Of a stretch of 64,000 bases of DNA, positions 51,434-61,396 are shown in pieces. The stretch's first letter is position 1. Each line of letters begins with the position of its first letter. The stretch is taken from the NCBI RefSeq assembly GCF_030813505.1, contig NZ_JAUSUE010000002.1; one strand, 5' to 3'. A program made the position numbers and the translations under genes. The notes beneath the pieces are model-generated. The model was not told the origin of the DNA and ran no database searches. It was given only the letters and a program-made list of their open reading frames with translations. This DNA is from Pectinatus haikarae (GTDB lineage Bacteria > Bacillota > Negativicutes > Selenomonadales > Selenomonadaceae).

Positions 51434-52495
51434 ATGATAGAAAGAAAGTATACCAGACAAATTCATATAGGAAAGATAAAGATTGGCGGAGGGGCAGCTG
51501 TCTCCGTTCAATCTATGACTAATACGAAGACTGATGACACAGCGGCCACTGTTGGACAGATAAAAGCGCTGGCGAGGGCAGGCTGCGATATTGTCCGCAT
51601 GGCTGTACCCGATATGGAATCTGCACAAAATATAGGTAATATAAAAAATCTAACGGCCATGCCCCTTGTTGCTGATATACATTTTGACTATCGACTGGCG
51701 CTGACCGCAATAGAACAGGGAATCGATGCTCTGCGTATAAATCCGGGCAATATAGGCGACAGAGAACGGGTTCAGAAGGTTGTCAGCGCTGCTAAGAAAA
51801 AAAATATACCTATACGCATAGGCGTCAATGCAGGTTCGCTTGACAAGAAGATTCTGCTGAAATATGGACATGTTACTGCGCAGGCAATGGTAGACAGTGC
51901 TATGGAACATGTGCATATTTTGGAAGATATGGATTTTCACGATATAAAAATATCCCTCAAGTCACACGATGTTCCCTTGACAATAGAAGCATATAGGTTA
52001 ATGAGTCAGACGGCTGACTATCCGCTGCATCTGGGGATAACCGAGGCTGGTACGGCAAATACAGGTGTTATCAAGTCTGCTGTGGGGATAGGAATATTGT
52101 TGTCTGAAGGAATTGGTGATACTTTCCGCATATCGCTGACAGGAGATCCTGTGAACGAGGTAAAAGCCGCTAACGAGATATTGAAGACACTCGGTCTGAG
52201 AGAATATGGACCTACACTTGTTTCATGTCCCACCTGCGGACGCTGCAATATAAATCTGGCAGGTATTGCCGATCAGGTTGAAAGAAAGCTGGCAGATATT
52301 TCTGTACCTATAAAGGTTGCTGTAATGGGATGTGTAGTAAATGGTCCGGGTGAAGCAAGAGATGCTGATATTGGTATTGCTGGCGGTAAGGGAGAAGGAT
52401 TGCTGTTCCGTAAGGGAAAAATAATAAGGAAAGTTTCGGAAAATGATTTGGTTTCACAGTTATTTAAAGAAATAGATAAAATATCGCAGCTGTAA
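51434..52495 (+). CDS. ispG: 4-hydroxy-3-methylbut-2-enyl diphosphate synthase
   Basis: A 353-residue [4Fe-4S] enzyme of the MEP pathway, converting MEcPP to HMBPP. VSVQSMTNTKTDD lies near residue 23 and ADIHFDYRLAL near 78. The cluster cysteines sit in SCPTCGRCN near 264 and MGCVVNGPGEARDADIGIAGGKGEG near 299. It lies between rseP and proS, so two isoprenoid genes flank the protease gene in this operon. Confidence 0.96.
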   Translation: MIERKYTRQIHIGKIKIGGGAAVSVQSMTNTKTDDTAATVGQIKALARAGCDIVRMAVPDMESAQNIGNIKNLTAMPLVADIHFDYRLALTAIEQGIDALRINPGNIGDRERVQKVVSAAKKKNIPIRIGVNAGSLDKKILLKYGHVTAQAMVDSAMEHVHILEDMDFHDIKISLKSHDVPLTIEAYRLMSQTADYPLHLGITEAGTANTGVIKSAVGIGILLSEGIGDTFRISLTGDPVNEVKAANEILKTLGLREYGPTLVSCPTCGRCNINLAGIADQVERKLADISVPIKVAVMGCVVNGPGEARDADIGIAGGKGEGLLFRKGKIIRKVSENDLVSQLFKEIDKISQL

Positions 52496-52566
52496 AGGCA
52501 TTTATTTTCAAGCGGGGTTTATATATAATAATTGCTATTAAATAACGGATAAGAGGAGTTTTGTAA

Positions 52567-54273
52567 TTGCGCGCGTCTAAGCTTTATGCACCTACATTGA
52601 GAGAAGTACCGGCAGAAGCTGAAATTCCCAGTCATCAACTGATGCTTCGGGCTGGTTTTATAAGGAAGGCCGCGGGAGGAGTATATACATATCTGCCGCT
52701 GGCGTGGAGAACATTGCGTAAAATAGAAAAGATTGTACGTGAGGAAATGGATGGGGCCGATGGACAGGAAATCGCTATGCCTATCATGCAGCCGTCGGAA
52801 CTTTGGCGTGAATCAGGCCGTTGGGATGTTTTCGGTGAGGAAATGTTCAAACTCAATGACAGGCACGGCAGGGAATTTTGTCTTGGGCCGACACATGAGG
52901 AAATAATAACAGATTTAGTGCGCAACGAGGTTCGGTCATATAAGCAGCTGCCGCTGCTTCTTTATCAGATCCAAAATAAATATCGTGATGAAATCCGGCC
53001 TCGTTTTGGTCTGATGCGTGGCCGTGAATTTATTATGAAAGACTTATACTCTTTTGATAAGGATGAAGAAGGATTGGATGTATCATATAAAAAAATGTAT
53101 GATGCATATACTAAAATTTTTTCTAGATGCGGTCTTGTTTTTCGCCCGGTAGAGGCGGACAGTGGTGCTATCGGCGGCAGTAATACCCATGAATTTACGG
53201 CTCTGGCTAAAAACGGTGAATCCGAGATTGCTGTCTGCACAAAATGTGATTATGCCGCCAATATAGAAAAGGCTGAAGCTGTTGTTTTATATCCCCAAGA
53301 TGAAAATGAGCTGCCTTTGCAAAAAACAGCTACACCAAATGCCAAAACTATTGAAGCTGTTATTGAGTATTTGAATATGCCCATTGAAAAAAGTATTAAG
53401 GCTGTGGCCTTTCAGGATGAAAAAGACCGGCTGATCTGCGTTTTTGTCAGAGGAGACCATGAAGTAAACGAAATCAAATTGCAAAACGCTGTAGAGGCAG
53501 TAAATCTTAGAATGGCAGATGAAAATGCGATTTTGGCTGCTGGAGGAATCCCGGGATTCATGAGTCCTATAGGTTTGAAAAAGGGAACGATGGTCGTTGT
53601 TGATGAAACCGTTATGGAAATGAAAAATGCCTGCTGTGGTGCAAATGAGATTGATATGCATTATGTAAATGCCAATCCGAAACGTGATTTTGGTGAGGTG
53701 ATGGTAAAAGATGTCCGCCTTATTCAAAAAAATGATGCCTGCCCGCATTGCGGCGCTTCGGTGGATATAACACGCGGTATAGAAATAGGGCAGGTATTTA
53801 AACTGGGAATAAAGTATTCAAGTGCATTGAGGGCAACTTTTCTGGATGAAAATGGCAAGGAAAAACCATTGGTAATGGGATGTTATGGTATCGGTGTAAG
53901 CCGCACAATGGCAGCGGCCATAGAGCAGTATCATGACGAAAATGGTATAATTTGGCCAAGAGCTATCGCACCGTATGAAGTTGTTCTTGTTCCTGTAAAT
54001 GCCAAAAATGAAGCACAGATGAAACTGGCAGAAGAAATTTATACTGAACTGAAAAAAGAAGGGATAGATGTGCTTCTGGATGACAGAAAAGAACGTCCCG
54101 GTGTGAAATTCAAGGATGCTGATCTTATTGGCTATCCTTTGCGTGTGACGATAGGTCCGAAGGCTGTTGAAGAAGATAAGATAGAAATAAAAGTGCGTAA
54201 AAACGGTAAGACAATTTATGATACAAAAGATGGTTATGTAAAAAATATAAAGTCTTTACTGGAAGAGCTTTGA
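52567..54273 (+). CDS. proS: Prolyl-tRNA synthetase (bacterial type)
   Basis: A 568-residue class II synthetase. Motif 2 is in QIQNKYRDEIRPRFGLMRGREFIMKD near residue 138, and motif 3 in MGCYGIGVSRTMAAAIEQ near 437. The YbaK-like editing domain is inserted at about 230-390 and begins near ECDKAL-type sequence VIEYLNMP. The start is TTG 52567, with AGAGGAG about 9 bases before it. It closes the housekeeping operon, and a strong palindromic terminator follows. Confidence 0.96.
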   Translation: MRASKLYAPTLREVPAEAEIPSHQLMLRAGFIRKAAGGVYTYLPLAWRTLRKIEKIVREEMDGADGQEIAMPIMQPSELWRESGRWDVFGEEMFKLNDRHGREFCLGPTHEEIITDLVRNEVRSYKQLPLLLYQIQNKYRDEIRPRFGLMRGREFIMKDLYSFDKDEEGLDVSYKKMYDAYTKIFSRCGLVFRPVEADSGAIGGSNTHEFTALAKNGESEIAVCTKCDYAANIEKAEAVVLYPQDENELPLQKTATPNAKTIEAVIEYLNMPIEKSIKAVAFQDEKDRLICVFVRGDHEVNEIKLQNAVEAVNLRMADENAILAAGGIPGFMSPIGLKKGTMVVVDETVMEMKNACCGANEIDMHYVNANPKRDFGEVMVKDVRLIQKNDACPHCGASVDITRGIEIGQVFKLGIKYSSALRATFLDENGKEKPLVMGCYGIGVSRTMAAAIEQYHDENGIIWPRAIAPYEVVLVPVNAKNEAQMKLAEEIYTELKKEGIDVLLDDRKERPGVKFKDADLIGYPLRVTIGPKAVEEDKIEIKVRKNGKTIYDTKDGYVKNIKSLLEEL

Positions 54274-54335
54274 CCTATAGTTAAAAGAGTCAAAGGTAAT
54301 TTCCTGATGAGTGATAATAAATATGAAGATAAAAA

Positions 54336-54376
54336 AACAAGCAGCAGACTGTTTTTGAAACAGTCTGCTGCTTGTT
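54336..54376. terminator. Bidirectional terminator between proS and the sigma-54 regulator
   Basis: AACAAGCAGCAGACTGTTT (54336-54354) pairs perfectly with its copy at 54358-54376, with a 3-base loop. T-runs on both strands serve the two convergent genes. Confidence 0.9.
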
Positions 54377-54377
54377 T

Positions 54378-56219
54378 TTATTTGCATTTTCTCCACAGTG
54401 TGACTCTGCTTATATTCAGCATATGGCATACTTGGTCCGCGGAATATTTTTTAAGCAGCTGATAGATTATATCTTTCTCTATTGTTTTTAAATTGCCGCC
54501 GGCGTTGATATTCAATATACAGTCTTCACTTGTTTCATTAAGATCATCGTCTAAAATATTTTTTACCTGCGGCAGGGATATGTTTTTATTATAACTAAAG
54601 GCCATGACTTCTGCCGCATTTTTTAGTTCACGCACATTCCCATACCATGGATAATTTTGCAGATAATCAGTTATTTTTACCGGTAAGGATATTGATGTAT
54701 CGTTCCGATCAGGTATATAGTGATCAAGATAAAAATAAAACAGCGGCATTATGTCTTCCCTGCGCTCACGCAGCGGGGGCAGAGTAATTCTCAGAACATT
54801 TATGCGGTAATATAAATCCTGACGAAAAAGACCATCTCTGATAAGGTTTTTGAGATTTTTATTGGTGGCACAGATAAGCCGTATATCAATAGGTAATATT
54901 TTATCATCGCCTATACGCATAATTTCCCGTTCTTGCAGAACGCGCAGAAGGCGGCTTTGCATATCAAGCGGCAGATCGCCTATCTCATCAAGAAAGATTG
55001 TCCCAGTATGTGCCATTTCAAACAGGCCCTTTTTGCCGGAGCGCCGGGCACCGGTGAAAGCTCCGTCTACATAGCCGAATAGTTCTGATTCTATAAGTGT
55101 TGGGGGTAGTGAAGCACAGTTTACCGACACAAAAGGTTTATCACGGCGAGAGCTGGCATTGTGGATGCTTTGAGCCAGTCCTTCTTTTCCCGTTCCTGTT
55201 TCTCCGTAAATCAGCACTGTAGAATTTGATTCGGCAAACTTATTGGCAGTCATTAGAATAATCTTCATCTTTTCGGAGGAATAAATTATATCGTCAAAAT
55301 TTTTTTTAGCATATAAACCTTTCTGATGGAGTGCTGATCTAATTTTTCTGGCTGAATTTTCAATATTACTGACTTTCTGAAAAATTAATATATCATTTTG
55401 ATAATCCTTAGTTACATTAAGCTGAATGATATCCAATAACACTTTTTCTGAATTTATCTCCATTATTTTGCCTTTATATCCATGAAGCAGTTCAGAAAAA
55501 TTTTTCTGCCGGTCTGATAAAGAAAATATAGAACCATTTTTTATGATGGATTGGCCTTCTTTATTAGAAAAAATGATATGGTGATTCTGATCATATACTA
55601 TTATGCCTTCGTCGATATTGTCAATGATAGACTGCATTGTTTTCAAGCGCAGCTGTTTTACTTGTTCATAGTTGGCAAGGGCCAGTGCCTCTTCAATTGC
55701 CTTAGTAATAGAAATATCACCTGATTTGATGTAAGCGCGGTTTTGTATATTTAATGCGGCGGCAGTCCGTATAGCTTTTATATCACCGGCAATGCCGTCT
55801 ATGCCGGTACTATAGAGTTCTTTTACTTCTCTGATGATATCATCATCATCAACGCAGGGGCATAATCTGACTGAAGTCTGTCCAAAATCGAATTTGATAC
55901 GGGCATTTTCTATTATATTGTTTGCAGAGACGATGGCTATGTCTTTACTGCCTTGAGCAGCTAATTTTTGGACAGCAGTACTTATATCTATAAATGCAGT
56001 GTGTATGTCGACTACCATTTTATCTGTGCTTGTGCGTATGTCACGGGCAGTACCACCACGGCTTATCACTATTGAGGCTTGCCGATATGATATGGCTGCC
56101 TGTACGGCATCTTGATTGGACGCTGTGATTACGGGAATGGATATGCCCATGTATTCTAATATATTTTGGGCTTTGTCGGCTATTTCCTGATGAGGTGCGA
56201 TAAATAAGATTGAATTCAT
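54378..56219 (-). CDS. Sigma-54-dependent transcriptional activator, PrpR-like
   Basis: A 613-residue enhancer-binding protein. The N-terminal PrpR-type receptor domain (residues 1-175, with SRGGTARDI near 53) is followed by a PAS domain at about 195-290. The AAA+ domain has Walker A GETGTGKE near 339 and the sigma-54 contact GAFTGA near 384; Walker B is GTIFLDEIGDLP. A Fis-like helix-turn-helix is at the end (ADQVCHMLNISRVTLWRK). PrpR-type receptors sense small metabolites or phosphoenzyme signals. No consensus -24/-12 promoter was found nearby, so the target lies elsewhere. It follows the arginine operon on the same strand. Confidence 0.92.
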   Translation of the reverse strand: MNSILFIAPHQEIADKAQNILEYMGISIPVITASNQDAVQAAISYRQASIVISRGGTARDIRTSTDKMVVDIHTAFIDISTAVQKLAAQGSKDIAIVSANNIIENARIKFDFGQTSVRLCPCVDDDDIIREVKELYSTGIDGIAGDIKAIRTAAALNIQNRAYIKSGDISITKAIEEALALANYEQVKQLRLKTMQSIIDNIDEGIIVYDQNHHIIFSNKEGQSIIKNGSIFSLSDRQKNFSELLHGYKGKIMEINSEKVLLDIIQLNVTKDYQNDILIFQKVSNIENSARKIRSALHQKGLYAKKNFDDIIYSSEKMKIILMTANKFAESNSTVLIYGETGTGKEGLAQSIHNASSRRDKPFVSVNCASLPPTLIESELFGYVDGAFTGARRSGKKGLFEMAHTGTIFLDEIGDLPLDMQSRLLRVLQEREIMRIGDDKILPIDIRLICATNKNLKNLIRDGLFRQDLYYRINVLRITLPPLRERREDIMPLFYFYLDHYIPDRNDTSISLPVKITDYLQNYPWYGNVRELKNAAEVMAFSYNKNISLPQVKNILDDDLNETSEDCILNINAGGNLKTIEKDIIYQLLKKYSADQVCHMLNISRVTLWRKCK

Positions 56220-56240
56220 AAAATAATCCTTTGCTGTATT

Positions 56241-56272
56241 AAAAATGCACGCTTTTATGAACAGCGTGCATT
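56241..56272 (-). terminator. Hairpin between argH and the sigma-54 regulator
   Basis: On the minus strand AATGCACGCT (56263-56272 read in reverse) pairs with AGCGTGCATT, followed by TTTAATAC. It lies about 20 bases before the regulator start, so it is either the arg operon terminator or a leader hairpin. A possible promoter upstream is TTGAGT-17-TTTAAT (minus strand, near 56273-56301). Confidence 0.6.
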
Positions 56273-56348
56273 AATTAAAAAACATTGATCAATGAAACTC
56301 AAGATAAAAAGAACTACACAGCTGTTTTTTTACAGGTTGGAAAAACAA

Positions 56349-57773
56349 TCAAATTTCTATTTTCCGGGAATGATAAAGATCAAGCTTCTTTTGCTGCTTC
56401 AAAAGGATCTCTTCTGCTGAAGCCAGTTGTATTTGAGTCTGATTGTAAGACGTACCTCCGTAAGAATCGCGATTTTTCACGCAGGTTTCCGGCTTTATTG
56501 CTTCTTTTATATCAGGCTCGAATAAGTCAGAGAGTTTTTTAAATTCTTCCATAGTCATATCCTCCAGCCATTTGTGCTGTTCAATGCAATAATGGACAGC
56601 TTTGCCTGAAACGGCATGAGCCTGTCTGAACGGCAGACCTTTTTTGACCAGATAGTCGGCAAGATCGGTGGCATTGGAAAAATCTTCCCGGACAGCTTTC
56701 AGCATTATTTCCCTGTTTACCTTCATTCCGCGAATGAGCTGGGCATAAACTGCGAGACTGAATTTTATGGTATCTATGGTGTCGAAAAGTCCTTCCTTAT
56801 CCTCCTGCAAATCTTTATTATAAGCAAGAGGAAGTCCTTTCACGGTGGTGAGCATAGCCATAAGGTGCCCTATCACGCGTCCCGTTTTACCGCGGACAAG
56901 TTCCGAAACATCCGGATTTTTTTTCTGCGGCATCATGCTTGAACCGGTACAGTGGGCATCATCTAGTTCTATAAAGGCGAATTCGCGGGAGCACCATAAA
57001 ATTATTTCTTCGCTTATACGGCTCAGATGAATCATTAGGATTGATGCGGATGAAAGAAATTCCATTATATAATCCCGATCACTGACAGCGTCGAGACTGT
57101 TTGCATAAACTGATGAGAAGTTGAGCTGATCAGCTACCAGTTGTCTGTCGATTGGGAAGGTGGTGCCTGCGAGAGCACCGGCACCGAGCGGCATTATATC
57201 ACAGCGGTCATATACTCCTTCAAAACGTGAAAAATCACGGCAAAGCATTGAAAAATAAGCGAGCATATGATGTGAAAATAAAATGGGCTGAGCCCGCTGT
57301 AAATGAGTATAACCAGGCATGATAACATCGCTGTATTTACGTGCAGTTTCTGCGAAAGCTTTTTGCAGTTCAAGGATAAGCCGGGATACAGCAGCTGTTT
57401 CTCTGCGGACATAGATATGTGTATCAAGCGCGACCTGATCGTTCCGGCTGCGGGCAGTATGCAGCCGGCCGCCAGCTTCGCCGATTTTATCGGTAAGTCT
57501 TTTTTCAATATTCATATGGATATCTTCGAGATCAACGGAAAAATCAAAAGTCCCCGTTTCTATATCGGTCAATATAGCTTTTAGGCCGTCTGTAATTTTT
57601 AGGCAGTCATCATCAGAAATTATACCGCATTTTGCCAGCATGCGGGCATGAGCGATGCTGCCCGCGATATCTTCGTGATACATACGTTTGTCAAACTGGA
57701 TGGAAGCCTGAAACTCATTTATCATTTCGTCTGTCGATTTAGAAAATCTGCCACCCCATAATTGTTCACCCAT
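56349..57773 (-). CDS. argH: Argininosuccinate lyase
   Basis: A 474-residue lyase splitting argininosuccinate into arginine and fumarate. The start WGGRFSKSTDEMINEFQASI and LHTARSRNDQVALDTHIYVR near residue 105 are diagnostic. The superfamily signature with the catalytic Ser is TGSSMMPQKKNPDVSELVRGK near 276. It is the last enzyme of the pathway and last gene of the arg operon, 4 bases after argG. Confidence 0.97.
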   Translation of the reverse strand: MGEQLWGGRFSKSTDEMINEFQASIQFDKRMYHEDIAGSIAHARMLAKCGIISDDDCLKITDGLKAILTDIETGTFDFSVDLEDIHMNIEKRLTDKIGEAGGRLHTARSRNDQVALDTHIYVRRETAAVSRLILELQKAFAETARKYSDVIMPGYTHLQRAQPILFSHHMLAYFSMLCRDFSRFEGVYDRCDIMPLGAGALAGTTFPIDRQLVADQLNFSSVYANSLDAVSDRDYIMEFLSSASILMIHLSRISEEIILWCSREFAFIELDDAHCTGSSMMPQKKNPDVSELVRGKTGRVIGHLMAMLTTVKGLPLAYNKDLQEDKEGLFDTIDTIKFSLAVYAQLIRGMKVNREIMLKAVREDFSNATDLADYLVKKGLPFRQAHAVSGKAVHYCIEQHKWLEDMTMEEFKKLSDLFEPDIKEAIKPETCVKNRDSYGGTSYNQTQIQLASAEEILLKQQKKLDLYHSRKIEI

Positions 57774-57777
57774 ATGA

Positions 57778-58989
57778 TTATTTACCTGCTTTTTCCTGCA
57801 TCATTGCACGTACCTTGAGAGGCAGACCAAAAAGGTTGATAAAGCCCGTAGCATCGGTCTGGTCATATACATCATCTGCTTCAAAAGTAACAAAGTCATG
57901 GCTGTATAAAGAATAAGGAGATTTTGCGCCGGCAGACATAATATTACCCTTATAAAGTTTTAAGTTAACAGTACCTGTGACGGTTTGCTGTGTACTGTCA
58001 ACAAAAGCTGCCAATGCTTCGCGCAGCTGACTGAACCACATTCCGTCATAAACCAGCTCACCGTAACGTATGGCAACTGTTTCTTTATAATGGAAAGTCT
58101 GACGGTCCAGACACAGATATTCAAGTTCTCTATGGGCGTAATACAGAAGTGCTCCGCCCGGATTTTCATAAACGCCGCGTGATTTCATACCGACAAGACG
58201 GTTTTCAACTATATCGGTTATGCCAATACCGTTTTTTGCGCCTATTTCATTTAATTTTTCCAATAAAGCCACAGCTGTCATTTTTTCACCGTTTACAGCT
58301 ACAGGGGTACCTTTTTCAAAATCAATGGATATGTATTCAGGTTTATCTGATGCATCTTCGGGAGCCTTGGAAACAAGATACATGCTGTTTTTAGGTGCAT
58401 TCCAAGGATCTTCAAGATCAGAACCTTCATGACTCAGATGCCAGATATTTCTGTCCATGCTGTATGTTTTATTTTCTGAGGCGACAGGAATGCCATGTTT
58501 GTTGGCATAAGCTATTTCTTCCTCACGGGATTTGAGTGTCCATTCACGCCATGGCGCGATTATTTTGATATTGGGGGCCAATGCTTTAACAGTCAATTCA
58601 AAGCGGACCTGATCATTACCCTTGCCGGTGGCGCCGTGGGCAATTGCGTCGGCATTTTCTTTTTGAGCTATTTCTACAAGGCGTTTTGCAATTAAAGGAC
58701 GTGCAAATGACGTACCGAGAAGATATTTTCCTTCATATACTGCGCCTGCCTGTAATGTAGGCCATACATAATTTTCCAGAAAATCCTGTGTAAGGTGTTC
58801 AATATAAACTTTTGACGCTCCTGATTTCAATGCCTTGTCATGAACAACGTTCAATTCATCACCCTGACCGATATCGGCGCATACGGCTATAACTTCACAG
58901 CCGCCGTAATTTTCCTTGAGCCAGGGAATGATAACAGATGTATCGAGACCGCCTGAATATGCAAGTACAACTTTTTTTATTTGTTCCAT
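57778..58989 (-). CDS. argG: Argininosuccinate synthase
   Basis: A 403-residue enzyme joining citrulline and aspartate with ATP. The PP-loop AYSGGLDTSVIIPWLKE lies at residues 10-26, ATGKGNDQVRFEL near 119 and SRGVYENPGGALLYYAHRELE near 271. Length is normal. It lies between argF (29 bases) and argH (4 bases) in the operon. GAGGAG precedes the ATG. Confidence 0.97.
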   Translation of the reverse strand: MEQIKKVVLAYSGGLDTSVIIPWLKENYGGCEVIAVCADIGQGDELNVVHDKALKSGASKVYIEHLTQDFLENYVWPTLQAGAVYEGKYLLGTSFARPLIAKRLVEIAQKENADAIAHGATGKGNDQVRFELTVKALAPNIKIIAPWREWTLKSREEEIAYANKHGIPVASENKTYSMDRNIWHLSHEGSDLEDPWNAPKNSMYLVSKAPEDASDKPEYISIDFEKGTPVAVNGEKMTAVALLEKLNEIGAKNGIGITDIVENRLVGMKSRGVYENPGGALLYYAHRELEYLCLDRQTFHYKETVAIRYGELVYDGMWFSQLREALAAFVDSTQQTVTGTVNLKLYKGNIMSAGAKSPYSLYSHDFVTFEADDVYDQTDATGFINLFGLPLKVRAMMQEKAGK

Positions 58990-59018
58990 TGATAAACACT
59001 CCTCAATTTATTTTATTA

Positions 59019-59963
59019 TCAGTGATGATGGTGATCGCCCATCAAAAGAGCCATGATCGCTTTTTGCGTATGAAGACGATTTTCTGCCTCATCAAAAATT
59101 TCATCAGCATGGGCTTCTAGGACATCATCTGTTATTTCCTCACCGCGATGTGCCGGAAGACAATGCAGAACCATAGCGCGCTTGTCTGCAAGTTTTAGGA
59201 TATCTGCATTTATCTGATATTCTCGGAATATTTTCATTCGTTTATCATGCTCAGATTCCTGTCCCATACTGGCCCATACATCTGTATATAAAATATCGGC
59301 ATTTTTGGCAGCCTCAGTTACATCATTTGTAACAGTGATCGTCGCACCTGTTTCAGCTGCGTCAGCTTTGGCATTTACCAGTATATCAGTATTGGGTTCA
59401 TAGCCTTTCGGTGTCGCGGCAACGAAATCGATGCCGGTTTTGGCGCAGGCGAACATCAGTGAATGTGACATATTATTGCCATCACCGATATAAGCCATCT
59501 TTAAACCCTTCAGATTCTGTCCTTTATGTTCTCTGATGGTCAGCAGATCAGTAAGTGCCTGACAGGGGTGAAGCAGATCGGTCAGAGCATTTATAACAGG
59601 GATGTCGGCATAATGGGCAAATTCTTCAACCTTTTCATGTTCAAAGGTACGGATCATTATTCCATCAAGATAGCGGGACAGAACCCGGGCTGTATCTTTT
59701 ATCGGTTCTCCGCGGCCAATCTGCAGATCACGATTTGAAAGGAAAAGAGCCTGTCCGCCGAGCTGGTACATGCCTGTTTCAAAAGAAACACGTGTTCGTG
59801 TTGATGATTTTTCAAAAATCATTCCGAGTGTTTTACCTTCCAGCAGATGGTGTTCAATACCGGCCCTCTGCATAGCCTTAAGTTCTTGTGCAAAGGTCAG
59901 GATTTCTTCTACCTCTTCAACTGTCAGATCATGTATTGATAATAAATCTTTACATGAAAGCAT
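59019..59963 (-). CDS. argF: Ornithine carbamoyltransferase
   Basis: A 314-residue enzyme. The carbamoyl-phosphate site SSTRTRVSFETG lies near residue 54, LLHPCQALTDLLTI near residue 132, and the ornithine-binding MVLHCLPAHRGEEI near 265. It makes citrulline from ornithine and carbamoyl phosphate. It ends in four consecutive His codons (GDHHHH), a natural tail. A 211-base gap with a long hairpin separates it from argD upstream. AAGGAGG precedes the ATG. Confidence 0.96.
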   Translation of the reverse strand: MLSCKDLLSIHDLTVEEVEEILTFAQELKAMQRAGIEHHLLEGKTLGMIFEKSSTRTRVSFETGMYQLGGQALFLSNRDLQIGRGEPIKDTARVLSRYLDGIMIRTFEHEKVEEFAHYADIPVINALTDLLHPCQALTDLLTIREHKGQNLKGLKMAYIGDGNNMSHSLMFACAKTGIDFVAATPKGYEPNTDILVNAKADAAETGATITVTNDVTEAAKNADILYTDVWASMGQESEHDKRMKIFREYQINADILKLADKRAMVLHCLPAHRGEEITDDVLEAHADEIFDEAENRLHTQKAIMALLMGDHHHH

Positions 59964-60047
59964 AAAAAAACCTCCTTGATAATGTATTGCTATATTTTAA
60001 TTAAAAATATTTGCTTTGGAAAATATATATCATGATTTTATAATGCG

Positions 60048-60090
60048 CTGATAAAAATATGCGTTTTCATACGCAGGTCGTTTTTATCAG
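60048..60090. repeat. Hairpin in the argD-argF spacer
   Basis: CTGATAAAAA (60048-60057) pairs with TTTTTATCAG (60081-60090), with an inner TGCGT/ACGCA stem. It may be an internal processing or pausing site of the arg transcript, or an operator. It does not resemble a standard ArgR box, and its T-run is inside the stem. Confidence 0.4.
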
Positions 60091-60174
60091 GCAGGTAACA
60101 ATTAACAATTTCCGGGATATGCAATTGATGCAGGGAAAAAGTATGAACCATATTCCATGGACAGCCGAACCAAA

Positions 60175-61365
60175 TCAATATTTTGCGAAAACTTCGTCAA
60201 GAACAGGGATCAACTCATCAACATGGCGATTGGTTATTATCAAAGGAGGGACAAAACGCAGTACATTGCCCGCAGTGCAGTTAATTATCATACCCTCTTT
60301 GAGGCAGTCATCCACTATATCTCTGCCCGGCTTGGTTATTTCCATGCCTATCATTAAACCTCGTCCGCGCACTTCTTTGATAAGAGCCGGATATTTGCTC
60401 TGCAGCATCTTCAGCTGATCTGTCAAATATGCGCCTACTTTTTTTACATTTTCCATAAGTCCGTCATGGGAAATGGCATCCAAAACAACATTTGCTGCCG
60501 CACAGGCAAGCGGATTGCCGCCAAAGGTCGTACCGTGGTCACCGGCATGAAAAGCTGCCGCAATTTTATTGCTTGTCATAAAAGCTCCTATGGGGACACC
60601 ACCTGCCAATCCTTTAGCCAGAGTTACAATGTCTGCCTTGACCCCAAATTGCTGATAGGCAAAAAAGGTGCCGGTGCGTCCCATCCCACATTGTATTTCA
60701 TCGAATATCAATAAGGCATTGTATTTATCGCAAAGCGCACGTACTTTTTGCAGATAATCTTCGTCGGGAACATGCACACCGCCTTCGCCCTGAATTGCTT
60801 CCAGTATGACTGCACATGTTTTTTCATCCATCTTTTCTTCCAGTTGTTTTATATCATTGTAGTCCACATGAGTAAAGCCTTCAGGCAGAGGTCCGAAGCC
60901 TTCATGGTATTTGGGCTGTCCTGTGGCAGTGAGCGTGGCGAGTGTGCGTCCGTGAAAACTATGATTTGCGGCTATTATGAGTGATTTGTCAGGGTCGGAT
61001 ATGTGAGCATATTTCCGGGCCAGCTTTATTGCACCTTCGTTTGCTTCTGCACCGGAATTGCCGAAGAACACTCTGTCCATGCCGCTTATTTCACTCAGCT
61101 TAGCAGCAGCTGTTGCCTGAGCTTCTGTATAATAAAGATTGGAACAGTGGATCATTTTTGCGGCCTGCTGACTTATTGCCTGCACAAGAGCAGGATGATT
61201 ATGGCCCAAAACATTTACAGCTATCCCGCCCAAATAATCGAGATATTTTTCTCCGCGTATATCATATACGTAAGGTCCTTCGCCGTGGTCAAGAATTATT
61301 TTGTAACGTGCAAAAACAGGAAGATAATGTGCGGCATCTTCACTGTATATTTCTTCAGCCTTCAT
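60175..61365 (-). CDS. argD: Acetylornithine aminotransferase
   Basis: A 396-residue class III PLP aminotransferase. FFGNSGAEANEGAIKLARKY lies near residue 100, HSFHGRTLATLTATGQPKYHEGF near 137 and LLIFDEIQCGMGRTG near 218. The PLP lysine is in VTLAKGLAGGVPIGA near 251. It makes N-acetylornithine (and can act on succinyl-diaminopimelate). It follows argB in the operon. Confidence 0.95.
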   Translation of the reverse strand: MKAEEIYSEDAAHYLPVFARYKIILDHGEGPYVYDIRGEKYLDYLGGIAVNVLGHNHPALVQAISQQAAKMIHCSNLYYTEAQATAAAKLSEISGMDRVFFGNSGAEANEGAIKLARKYAHISDPDKSLIIAANHSFHGRTLATLTATGQPKYHEGFGPLPEGFTHVDYNDIKQLEEKMDEKTCAVILEAIQGEGGVHVPDEDYLQKVRALCDKYNALLIFDEIQCGMGRTGTFFAYQQFGVKADIVTLAKGLAGGVPIGAFMTSNKIAAAFHAGDHGTTFGGNPLACAAANVVLDAISHDGLMENVKKVGAYLTDQLKMLQSKYPALIKEVRGRGLMIGMEITKPGRDIVDDCLKEGMIINCTAGNVLRFVPPLIITNRHVDELIPVLDEVFAKY

Positions 61366-61396
61366 TTATATAACCTCCTAATATTAAGACCGATAC

